Notes under the pieces: model-generated
Database searches by the model: none
What the model was told of the DNA's origin: nothing
What the model saw: the letters and a program-made list of their open reading frames with translations, nothing else
Source of the DNA: Ptiloglossa arizonensis
Lineage: Eukaryota; Arthropoda; Insecta; Hymenoptera; Colletidae
Direction of reading: 5' to 3'
Length of the DNA stretch: 64,000 nt
Assembly: GCF_051014685.1 (NCBI RefSeq)
Contig: NW_027478876.1
Coordinates: 248,001 to 312,000, forward strand
Made by a program: the position numbers and the translations under genes
In this document: positions 48,031 to 59,892 of the stretch, in pieces
How the letters are laid out: every line of letters starts with the position of its first letter
Position numbering within the stretch: position 1 is the stretch's first letter

Positions 48031-51000
48031 TTTCTACTTTCAGATGCAACAGAAATTTTGCGGATTAGTCAATCCGTTCGCGAGATATGGCAGTTTGGAG
48101 GTAAGAAACGCTTGAGAACTCAAAATTTTCGCAGTTCTGATGCTCGAAACGAATAACTAGAACGGACTAGGGGAAAAGTACGCATACCGTTGTAATCGGG
48201 CGAGTTTCTACTTTCAGATGCAACAGAAATTTTGCGGATTGGTCAATCCGTTCGCGAGATATGGCAGTTTGGATGTAAGAAGCGCTTGAGAAACTCAAAA
48301 TTTTCGCAGTTCTGATGCTCGAAACGAATAACTAGAACGGCCTAGGGGAAAAGTACGCATACCGTTGTAATCGGGCGAGTTTCTACTTTCAGATGCAACA
48401 GAAATTTTGCGGATTAGTCAATCCGTTCGCGAGATATGGCAGTTTGGAGGTAAGAAACGCTTGAGTAACTCAAAATTTTCGCAGTTCTGATGCTCGACAA
48501 GCATAACTAGAACGGTCTAGGGGAAAAGTACGCATACCGTTGTAATCGGGCGACTTTCTACTTTCAGATGCAATAAAAATTTTGCGGATTGGTCAATCCG
48601 TTCGCGAGATATGGCAGTTTGGAGGTAAGAAACGCTTGAGAAACTCAAAATTTTCGCAGTTCTGATGCTCGAAACGAATAACTAGAACGGCCTAGGGGAA
48701 AAGTACGCATACCGTTGTAATCGGGCGAGTTTCTACTTTCAGATGCAACAGAAATTTTGCGGATTAGTCAATCCGTTCGCGAGATGTGGCAGTTTGGAGG
48801 TAAGAAACGCTTGAGAAACTCAAAATTTTCGCAGTTCTCATGCTCGAAGCGAATAACTACAACGGCCTAGGGGAAAAGTACGCATACCGTTGTAATCGGG
48901 CGAGTTTCTACTTTCAGATGCATCAGAAATTTTGCGGTTTGGTCAATCCGTTCGCGAGATATGGCAGTTTGGAAGTATGAAACACTTGAGAAACACAAAA
49001 TTTTCGCAGTTCTGATGCTCGAAACGAATAACTAGAGCGGCCTAGGGGAAAAGTACGCATACCGTTGTAATTGGGCGAGTTTCTACTTTCAGATGCATCA
49101 GAAATTTTGCGGATTGGTCAATCCGTTCGCGAGATATGGCAGTTTGGAAGTAAGAAACGCTTGAGAAACTCAAAATTTTCGCAGTTCTGATGCTCGAAAC
49201 GATTAACTAGAACGGCCTAGGGGAAAAGTACGCATACCGTTGTAATCGGGCGAGTTTCTACTTTCAGATGCAACAGAAATTTTGCGGATTGGTCAATCCG
49301 TTCGCGAGATATGGCAGTTTGGAAGTAAGAAACGCTTGAGAAACTCAAAATTTTCGCAGTTCTGATGCTCGAAACGATTAACTAGAACGGCCTAGGGGAA
49401 AAGTACGCATACCGTTGTAATCGGGCGAGTTTCTACTTTCAGATGCATCAGAAATTTTGCGGTTTGGTCAATCCGTTCGCGAGATATGGCAGTTTGGAAG
49501 TATGAAACACTTGAGAAACACAAAATTTTCGCAGTTCTGATGCTCGAAACGAATAACTAGAGCGGCCTAGGGGAAAAGTACGCATACCGTTGTAATCGGG
49601 CGAGTTTCTACTTTCAGATGCAACAGAAATTTTGCGGATTGGTCAATCCGTTCGCGAGATATGGCAGTTTGTAGGTAAGAAACGCTTGAGAAACTCAACA
49701 TTTTCGCAGTTCTGATGCTCGAAACGAATAACTAGAACGGCCTAGGGGAAAAGTAGGCATACCGTTGTAATCGGGCTAGTTTGTACTCTCAGATGCAACA
49801 GAAATTTTGCGGATTGGTCAATCCGTTCTCGAGATATGGCAGTTTGGAGGTAAGAAACGCTTGAGAAACTCAAAATTTTCGAAGTTCTGATGCTCGAAAC
49901 GAATAACTAGAACGGACTAGGGGAAAAGTACGCATACCGTTGTAATCGGGCGAGTTTCTACTTTCAGATGCAACAGAAATTTTGCGGATTGGTCAATCCG
50001 TTCGCGAGATATGGCAGTTTGGAGGTAAGAAACGCTTGAGAAACTCAAAATTTTCGCAGTTCTGATGCTCGAAACGAATAACTAGAACGGCCTAGGGGAA
50101 AAGTACGCATACCGTTGTAATCGGGCGAGTTTCTACTTTCAGATGCAACAGAAATTTTGCGGATTGGTCAATCCGTTCGCGAGATATGGCAGTTTGGAGG
50201 TAAGAAACGGTTGAGAAACTCAAAATTTTCACAGTTCTGATGCTCGAAACGAATAACCAGAACGGCCTAGGGGAAAAGTAGGCATACCGTTGTAATCGGG
50301 CGAGTTTGTACTCTCACATGCAACAGAAATTTTGCGGATTCGTCAATCCGTTCGCGAGATATGGCAGTTTGGAGGTAAGAAACGCTTGAGAAACTCAAAA
50401 TTTTCGCAGTTCTGATGCTCGACAAGCATAACTAGAACGGTCTAGGGGAAAAGTACGCATACCGTTGTAACCGGGCGACTTTCTACTTTCAGATGCAATA
50501 AAAAGTTTGCGGATTGGTCAATCCGTTCGCGAGATATGGCAGTTTGGAGCTAAGAAACGCTTGAGAAACTCAAAATTTTCGCAGTTCTGATGCTCGAAAC
50601 GAATAACTAGAACGACCTAGGGGAAAAGTACGCATACCGTTGTAATCGGGCGAGTTTCTACTTTCAGATGCAACAGAAATTTTGCGGATTAGTCAATCCG
50701 TTCGCGAGATATGGCAGTTTGGAGGTAAGAAACGGTTGAGAAACTCAAAATTTTCGCAGTTCTGATGCTCGATAAGCATAACTAGAACGGTCTAGGGGAA
50801 AAGTACGCATACCGTTGTAATCGGGCGACTTTCTACTTTCAGATGCAACAGAAATTTTGCGGATTAGTCAATCCGTTCGCGAGATATGGCAGTTTGGAGG
50901 TAAGAAACGGTTGAGAAACTCAAAATTTTCACAGTTCTGATGCTCGAAACGAATAACCAGAACGGCCTAGGGGAAAAGTACGCATACCGTTGTAATCGGG

Positions 51001-52297
51001 CGAGTTTCTACTTTCAGATGCAACAGAAATTTTGCGGTTTGGTCAATCCGTTCGCGAGATATGGCAGTTTGCAAGTATGAAACACTTGAGAAACACAAAA
51101 TTTTCGCAGTTCTGATGCTCGAAACGAATAACTAGAGCGGCCTAGGGGAAAAGTACGCATACCGTTGTAATCGGGCGAGTTTCTACTTTCAGATGCATCA
51201 GAAATTTTGCGGATTGGTCAATCCGTTCGCGAGATATGGCAGGTTGGAGGTAAGAAACGCTTGAGAAACTCAAAATTTTCGCAGTTCTGATGCTCGACAA
51301 GCATAACTAGAACGGTCTAGGGGAAAAGTACGCATACCGTTGTAACCGGGCGACTTTCTACTTTCAGATGCAATAAAAAGTTTGCGGATTGGTCAATCCG
51401 TTCGCGAGATATGGCAGTTTGGAGCTAAGAAACGCTTGAGAAACTCAAAATTTTCGCAGTTCTGATGCTCGAAACGAATAACTAGAACGGCCTAGGGGAA
51501 AAGTACGCATACCGTTGTAATCGGGCGAGTTTCTACTTTCAGATGCAACAGAAATTTTGCGGATTAGTCAATCCGTTCGCGAGATATGGCAGTTTGGAGG
51601 TAAGAAACGGTTGAGAAACTCAAAATTTTCGCAGTTCTGATGCTCGACAAGCATAACTAGAACGGTCTAGGGGAAAAGTACGCATACCGTTGTAATCGGG
51701 CGACTTTCTACTTTCAGATGCAACAGAAATTTTGCGGATTAGTCAATCCGTTCGCGAGATATGGCAGTTTGGAAGTAAGAAACGGTTGAGAAACTCAAAA
51801 TTTTCACAGTTCTGATGCTCGAAACGAATAACCAGAACGGCCTAGGGGAAAAGTACGCATACCGTTGTAATCGGGCGAGTTTCTACTTTCAGATGCAACA
51901 GAAATTTTGCGGTTTGGTCAATCCGTTCGCGAGATATGGCAGTTTGCAAGTATGAAACACTTGAGAAACACAAAATTTTCGCAGTTCTGATGCTCGAAAC
52001 GAATAACTAGAGCGGCCTAGGGGAAAAGTACGCATACCGTTGTAATCGGGCGAGTTTCTACTTTCAGATGCAACAGAAATTTTGCGGATTGGTCAATCCG
52101 TTCGCGAGATATGGCAGTTTGGAAGTAAGAAACGCTTGAGAAACCTAAAATTTTTGCAGTTCTGATGCTCGAAACGATTAACTAGAACGGCCTAGGGGAA
52201 AAGTACGCATACCGTTGTAATCGGGCGAGTTTCTACTTTCAGATGCAACAGAAATTTTGCGGATTGGTCAATCCGTTCGCGAGATATGGCAGTTTGC
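48031..52297 (+). repeat. 4.3-kb copy of about 41035-45302
   Basis: Marks recur at an offset of 6995 (40 monomers minus five deletions): 'gtggcag' (41791/48786), 'taattggg' (42074/49069), 'ctagtttgtact' (42781/49776) and 'ggaagtaagaaacgg' (44776/51771). The match ends at about 45303/52298, where 'ggaggtaag' and 'gcaagtatg' differ. A private change is 'ggcaggttgg' at 51241. Confidence 0.85.
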
Positions 52298-53359
52298 AAG
52301 TATGAAACACTTGAGAAACACAAAATTTTCGCAGTTCTGATGCTCGAAACGAATAACTAGAGCGGCCTAGGGGAAAAGTACGCATACCGTTGTAATCGGG
52401 CGACTTTCTACTTTCAGATGCAACAGAAATTTTGCGGATTAGTCAATCCGTTCGCGAGATATGGCAGTTTGCAAGTATGAAACACTTGAGAAACACAAAA
52501 TTTTCGCAGTTCTGATGCTCGAAACGAATAACTAGAGCGGCCTAGGGGAAAAGTACGCATACCGTTGTAATCGGGCGAGTTTCTACTTTCAGATGCATCA
52601 GAAATTTTGCGGATTGGTCAATCCGTTCGCGAGATATGGCAGTTTGGAAGTAAGAAACGCTTGAGAAACCTAAAATTTTTGCAGTTCTGATGCTCGAAAC
52701 GATTAACTAGAACGGCCTAGGGGAAAAGTACGCATACCGTTGTAATCGGGCGAGTTTCTACTTTCAGATGCAACAGAAATTTTGCGGATTGGTCAATCCG
52801 TTCGCGAGATATGGCAGTTTGGAGGTAAGAAACGCTTGAGAAACTCAAAATTTTCGCAGTTCTGATGCTCGAAACGAATAACTAGAACGGCCTAGGGGAA
52901 AAGTACGCATACCGTTGTAATCGGGTGAGTTTCTACTTTCAGATGCAACAGAAATTTTGCGGATTAGTCAATCCGTTCGCGAGATATGGCAGTTTGGAGG
53001 TAAGAAACGCTTGAGAACTCAAAATTTTCGCAGTTCTGATGCTCGAAACGAATAACTAGAACGGACTAGGGGAAAAGTACGCATACCGTTGTAATCGGGC
53101 GAGTTTCTACTTTCAGATGCAACAGAAATTTTGCGGATTGGTCAATCCGTTCGCGAGATATGGCAGTTTGGAGGTAAGAAACGCTTGAGAAACTCAAAAT
53201 TTTCGCAGTTCTGATGCTCGAAACGAATAACTAGAACGGCCTTGGGGAAAAGTACGCATACCGTTGTAATCGGGCGAGTTTCTACTTTCAGATGCAACAG
53301 AAATTTTGCGGATTAGTCAATCCGTTCGCGAGATATGGCAGTTTGGAGGTAAGAAACGC
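52298..53359 (+). repeat. Short-range reshuffled monomers
   Basis: About six monomers. The 'gcaagtatgaaacac' junction occurs at 51947, 52297 and 52472, spacings of 350 and 175, so single-monomer and two-monomer duplications happened here. A 'gagaactc' deletion lies at about 53016. No gene. Confidence 0.7.
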
Positions 53360-56300
53360 TTGAGAAACTCAAAATTTTCGCAGTTCTGATGCTCGACAAG
53401 CATAACTAGAACGGTCTAGGGGAAAAGTACGCATACCGTTGTAACCGGGCGACTTTCTACTTTCAGATGCAATAAAAAGTTTGCGGATTGGTCAATCCGT
53501 TCGCGAGATATGGCAGTTTGGAGCTAAGAAACGCTTGAGAAACTCAAAATTTTCGCAGTTCTGATGCTCGAAACGAATAACTAGAACGGCCTAGGGGAAA
53601 AGTACGCATACCGTTGTAATCGGGCGAGTTTCTACTTTCAGATGCAACAGAAATTTTGCGGATTAGTCAATCCGTTCGCGAGATATGGCAGTTTGGAGGT
53701 AAGAAACGGTTGAGAAACTCAAAATTTTCGCAGTTCTGATGCTCGACAAGCATAACTAGAACGGTCTAGGGGAAAAGTACGCATACCGTTGTAATCGGGC
53801 GACTTTCTACTTTCAGATGCAACAGAAATTTTGCGGATTAGTCAATCCGTTCGCGAGATATGGCAGTTTGCAAGTATGAAACACTTGAGAAACACAAAAT
53901 TTTCGCAGTTCTGATGCTCGAAACGAATAACTAGAGCGGCCTAGGGGAAAAGTACGCATACCGTTGTAATCGGGCGAGTTTCTACTTTCAGATGCATCAG
54001 AAATTTTGCGGATTGGTCAATCCGTTCGCGAGATATGGCAGTTTGGAAGTAAGAAACGCTTGAGAAACCTAAAATTTTTGCAGTTCTGATGCTCGAAACG
54101 ATTAACTAGAACGGCCTAGGGGAAAAGTACGCATACCGTTGTAATCGGGCGAGTTTCTACTTTCAGATGCAACAGAAATTTTGCGGATTGGTCAATCCGT
54201 TCGCGAGATATGGCAGTTTGGAGGTAAGAAACGCTTGAGAAACTCAAAATTTTCGCAGTTCTGATGCTCGAAACGAATAACTAGAACGGCCTAGGGGAAA
54301 AGTACGCATACCGTTGTAATCGGGTGAGTTTCTACTTTCAGATGCAACAGAAATTTTGCGGATTAGTCAATCCGTTCGCGAGATATGGCAGTTTGGAGGT
54401 AAGAAACGCTTGACAACTCAAAATTTTCGCAGTTCTGATGCTCGAAACGAATAACTAGAACGGACTAGGGGAAAAGTACGCATACCGTTGTAATCGGGCG
54501 AGTTTCTACTTTCAGATGCAACAGAAATTTTGCGGATTGGTCAATCCGTTCGCGAGATATGGCAGTTTGGAGGTAAGAAACGCTTGAGAAACTCAAAATT
54601 TTCGCAGTTCTGATGCTCGAAACGAATAACTAGAACGGCCTTGGGGAAAAGTACGCATACCGTTGTAATCGGGCGAGTTTCTACTTTCAGATGCAACAGA
54701 AATTTTGCGGATTAGTCAATCCGTTCGCGAGATATGGCAGTTTGGAGGTAAGAAACGCTTGAGTAACTCAAAATTTTCGCAGTTCTGATGCTCGACAAGC
54801 ATAACTAGAACGGTCTAGGGGAAAAGTACGCATACCGTTGTAATCGGGCGACTTTCTACTTTCAGATGCAATAAAAATTTTGCGGATTGGTCAATCCGTT
54901 CGCGAGATATGGCAGTTTGGAGGTAAGAAACGCTTGAGAAACTCAAAATTTTCGCAGTTCTGATGCTCGAAACGAATAACTAGAACGGCCTAGGGGAAAA
55001 GTACGCATACCGTTGTAATCGGGCGAGTTTCTACTTTCAGATGCAACAGAAATTTTGCGGATTAGTCAATCCGTTCGCGAGATGTGGCAGTTTGGAGGTA
55101 AGAAACGCTTGAGAAACTCAAAATTTTCGCAGTTCTCATGCTCGAAGCGAATAACTACAACGGCCTAGGAGAAAAGTACGCATACCGTTGTAATCGGGCG
55201 AGTTTCTACTTTCAGATGCATCAGAAATTTTGCGGTTTGGTCAATCCGTTCGCGAGATATGGCAGTTTGGAAGTATGAAACACTTGAGAAACACAAAATT
55301 TTCGCAGTTCTGATGCTCGAAACGAATAACTAGAGCGGCCTAGGGGAAAAGTACGCATACCGTTGTAATCGGGCGAGTATCTACTTTCAGATGCATCAGA
55401 AATTTTGCGGATTGGTCAATCCGTTCGCGAGATATGGCAGTTTGGAAGTAAGAAACGCTTGAGAAACTCAAAATTTTCGCAGTTCTGATGCTCGAAACGA
55501 TTAACTAGAACGGCCTAGGGGAAAAGTACGCATACCGTTGTAATCGGGCGAGTTTCTACTTTCAGATGCAACAGAAATTTTGCGGATTGGTCAATCCGTT
55601 CGCGAGATATGGCAGTTTGGAGGTAAGCAACGCTTGAGAAACCCAAAATTTTCGCAGTTCTCATGCTCGAAACTAATAACTAGAACGGCCTAGGGGAAAA
55701 GTACGCATACCGTTGTAATCGGGCTAGTTTGTACTCTCAGATGCAACAGAAATTTTGCGGATTGGTCAATCCGTTCTCGAGATATGGCAGTTTGGAGGTA
55801 AGAAACGCTTGAGAAACTCAAAATTTTCGAAGTTCTGATGCTCGAAACGAATAACTAGAACGGACTAGGGGAAAAGTACGCATACCGTTGTAATCGGGCG
55901 AGTTTCTACTTTCAGATGCAACAGAAATTTTGCGGATTGGTCAATCCGTTCGCGAGATTTGGCAGTTTGGAGGTAAGAAACGCTTGAGAAACTCAAAATT
56001 TTCGCAGTTCTGATGCTCGAAACGAATAACTAGAACGGCCTAGGGGAAAAGTACGCATACCGTTGTAATCGGGTGAGTTTCTACTTTCAGATGCAACAGA
56101 AATTTTGCGGATTAGTCAATCCGTTCGCGAGATATGGCAGTTTGGAGGTAAGAAACGCTTGAGAAACTCAAAATTTTCGCAGTTCTGATGCTCGAAACGA
56201 ATAACTAGAACGGCCTAGGGGAAAAGTACGCATACCGTTGTAATCGGGCGAGTTTCTACTTTCAGATGCAACAGAAATTTTGCGGATTGGTCAATCCGTT

Positions 56301-57250
56301 CGCGAGATATGGCAGTTTGGAGGTAAGAAACGGTTGAGAAACTCAAAATTTTCACAGTTCTGATGCTCGAAACGAATAACCAGAACGGCCTAGGGGAAAA
56401 GTACGCATACCGTTGTAATCGGGCGAGTTTCTACTTTCAGATGCAACAGAAATTTTGCGGTTTGGTCAATCCGTTCGCGAGATATGGCAGTTTGGAAGTA
56501 TGAAACACTTGAGAAACACAAAATTTTCGCAGTTCTGATGCTCGAAACGAATAACTAGAGCGGCCCAGGGGAAAAGTACGCATACCGTTGTAATCGGGCG
56601 AGTTTCTACTTTCAGATGCATCAGAAATTTTGCGGATTGGTCAATCCGTTCGCGAGATATGGCAGTTTGGAAGTAAGAAACGCTTGAGAAACTCAAAATT
56701 TTTGCAGTTCTGATGCTCGAAACGATTAACTAGAACGGCCTAGGGGAAAAGTAGCATACCGTTGTAATCGGGCGAGTTTCTACTTTCAGATGCAACAGAA
56801 ATTTTGCGGATTGGTCAATCCGTTCGCGAGATATGGCAGTTTGGAAGTAAGAAACGCTTGAGAAACTCAAAATTTTCGCAGTTCTCATGCTCGAAACGAA
56901 TAACTAGAACGGCCTAGGGGAAAAGTACGCATACCGTAGTAATCGGGCGAGTTTCTACTTTCAGATGCAACAGAAATTTTGCGGATTGGTCAATCCGTTC
57001 GCGAGATATGGCAGTTTGTAGGTAAGAAACGCTTGAGAAACTCAACATTTTCGCAGTTCTGATGCTCGAAACGAATAACTAGAACGGCCTAGGGGAAAAG
57101 TAGGCATACCGTTGTAATCGGGCGAGTTTGTACTCTCACATGCAACAGAAATTTTGCGGATTTGTCAATCCGTTCGCGAGATATGGCAGTTTGGAGGTAA
57201 GAAACGCTTGAGAAACTCAAAATTTTCGCAGTTCTGATGCTCGACAAGCA
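53360..57250 (+). repeat. Copy of about 31840-35560 with one extra monomer
   Basis: The offset is 21,517 at the 'gcaagtatg' mark (32353/53870) but 21,692 at 'gtaagcaacg' (33931/55623). The difference is 175 bases. The extra unit lies at about 55370-55545 and includes 'gagtatctac', which is present at 31234 but missing near 33850. The inherited 'gtagcat' deletion (about 35060/56752) is shared. 'gacaactc' at about 54413 is a private form of the 'gagaactc' deletion. Confidence 0.85.
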
Positions 57251-59892
57251 TAACTAGAACGGTCTAGGGGAAAAGTACGCATACCGTTGTAATCGGGCGA
57301 CTTTCTACTTTCAGATGCAATAAAAATTTTGCGGATTGGTCAATCCGTTCGCGAGATATGGCAGTTTGGAGCTAAGAAACGCTTGAGAAACTCAAAATTT
57401 TCGCAGTTCTGATGCTCGAAACGAATAACTAGAAAGGCCTAGGGGAAAAGTACGCATACCGTTGTAATCGGGCGAGTTTCTACTTTCAGATGCAACAGAA
57501 ATTTTGCGGATTCGTCAATCCGTTCGCGAGATATGGCAGTTTGGAGGTAAGAAACGCTTGAGAAACTCAAAATTTTCGCAGTTCTGATGCTCGAAACGAT
57601 TAACTAGAACGGCCTAGGGGAATAGTACGCATACCGTTGTAATCGGGCGAGTTTCTACTTTCAGATGCAACAGAAATTTTGCGGATTGGTCAATCCGTTC
57701 GCGAGATATGGCAGTTTGGAAGTAAGAAACGCTTGAGAAACTCAAAATTTTCGCAGTTCTCATGCTCGAAACGAATAACTAGAACGGCCTAGGGGAAAAG
57801 TACGCATACCGTAGTAATCGGGCGAGTTTCTACTTTCAGATGCAACAGAAATTTTGCGGATTGGTCAATCCGTTCGCGAGATATGGCAGTTTGTAGGTAA
57901 GAAACGCTTGAGAAACTCAACATTTTCGCAGTTCTGATGCTCGAAACGAATAACTAGAACGGCCTAGGGGAAAAGTACGCATACCGTTGTAATCGGGCGA
58001 GTTTCTACTTTCAGATGCAACAGAAATTTTGCGGATTAGTCAATCCGTTCGCGAGATATGGCAGTTTGGAGGTAAGAAACGCTTGAGAAACTCAAAATTT
58101 TCGCAGTTCTGATGCTCGAAACGAATAACTAGAACGGACTAGGGGAAAAGTACGCATACCGTTGTAATCGGGCGAGTTTCTACTTTCAGATGCAACAGAA
58201 ATTTTGCGGATTGGTCAATCCGTTCGCGAGATATGGCAGTTTGGAGGTAAGAAACGCTTGAGAAACTCAAAATTTTCGCAGTTCTGATACTCGAAACGAA
58301 TAACTAGAACGGCCTAGGGGAAAAGTACGCATACCGTTGTAATCGGGCGAGTTTCTACTTTCAGATGCAACAGAAATTTTGCGGATTGGTCAATCCGTTC
58401 GCGAGATATGGCAGTTTGTAGGTAAGAAACGCTTGAGAAACTCAACATTTTCGCAGTTCTGATGCTCGAAACGAATAACTAGAACGGCCGAGGGGAAAAG
58501 TAGGCATACCGTTGTAATCGGGCTAGTTTGTACTCTCAGATGCAACAGAAATTTTGCGGATTGGTCAATCCGTTCTCGAGATATGGCAGTTTGGAGGTAA
58601 GAAACGCTTGAGAAACTCAAAATTTTCGAAGTTCTGATGCTCGAAACGAATAACTAGAACGGACTAGGGGAAAAGTACGCATACCGTTGTAATCGGGCGA
58701 GTTTCTACTTTCAGATGCAACAGAAATTTTGCGGATTGGTCAATCCGTTCGCGAGATTTGGCAGTTTGGAGGTAAGAAACGCTTGAGAAACTCAAAATTT
58801 TCGCAGTTCTGATGCTCGAAACGAATAACTAGAACGGCCTAGGGGAAAAGTACGCATACCGTTGTAATCGGGTGAGTTTCTACTTTCAGATGCAACAGAA
58901 ATTTTGCGGATTAGTCAATCCGTTCGCGAGATATGGCAGTTTGGAGGTAAGAAACGCTTGAGAAACTCAAAATTTTCGCAGTTCTGATGCTCGAAACGAA
59001 TAACTAGAACGGCCTAGGGGAAAAGTACGCATACCGTTGTAATCGGGCGAGTTTCTACTTTCAGATGCAACAGAAATTTTGCGGATTGGTCAATCCGTTC
59101 GCGAGATATGGCAGTTTGGAGGTAAGAAACGGTTGAGAAACTCAAAATTTTCACAGTTCTGATGCTCGAAACGAATAACCAGAACGGCCTAGGGAAAAGT
59201 ACGCATACCGTTGTAATCGGGCGAGTTTCTACTTTCAGATGCAACAGAAATTTTGCGGTTTGGTCAATCCGTTCGCGAGATATGGCAGTTTGGAAGTATG
59301 AAACACTTGAGAAACACAAAATTTTCGCAGTTCTGATGCTCGAAACGAATAACTAGAGCGGCCTAGGGGAAAAGTACGCATACCGTTGTAATCGGGCGAG
59401 TTTCTACTTTCAGATGCATCAGAAATTTTGCGGATTGGTCAATCCGTTCGCGAGATATGGCAGTTTGGAAGTAAGAAACGCTTGAGAAACTCAAAATTTT
59501 TGCAGTTCTGATGCTCGAAACGATTAACTAGAACGGCCTAGGGGAAAAGTAGCATACCGTTGTAATCGGGCGAGTTTCTACTTTCAGATGCAACAGAAAT
59601 TTTGCGGATTGGTCAATCCGTTCGCGAGATATGGCAGTTTGGAAGTAAGAAACGCTTGAGAAACTCAAAATTTTCGCAGTTCTCATGCTCGAAACGAATA
59701 ACTAGAACGGCCTAGGGGAAAAGTACGCATACCGTAGTAATCGGGCGAGTTTCTACTTTCAGATGCAACAGAAATTTTGCGGATTGGTCAATCCGTTCGC
59801 GAGATATGGCAGTTTGTAGGTAAGAAACGCTTGAGAAACTCAACATTTTCGCAGTTCTGATGCTCGAAACGAATAACTAGAACGGCCTAGGG
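56575..59892 (+). repeat. 19-mer HOR, copy 1
   Basis: This is the first of two copies at an offset of 3322 bp (19 monomers minus three deletions). Marks are 'atgcatcag' (56617/59939), 'agaaaggcct' (57431/60753), 'ggccgagg' (58485/about 61807), 'ctagtttgtact' (about 58524/61846) and 'gatttggcag' (about 58756/62078). A GGGG to GGG loss at about 59190 is private to this copy. Confidence 0.85.

Noticed and set aside
59014..59319. Longest open frame, 101 codons on the minus strand, and similar frames of 64-87 codons elsewhere (for example 6728-6991 and 7953-8216 on the plus strand)
   Set aside because: They are satellite read-through. 175 is one more than a multiple of three, so each frame meets every phase of the monomer within three units and stops. 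The 101-codon case exists only because of a one-base GGGG to GGG loss near 59190. No start context, family similarity or codon bias supports a protein.
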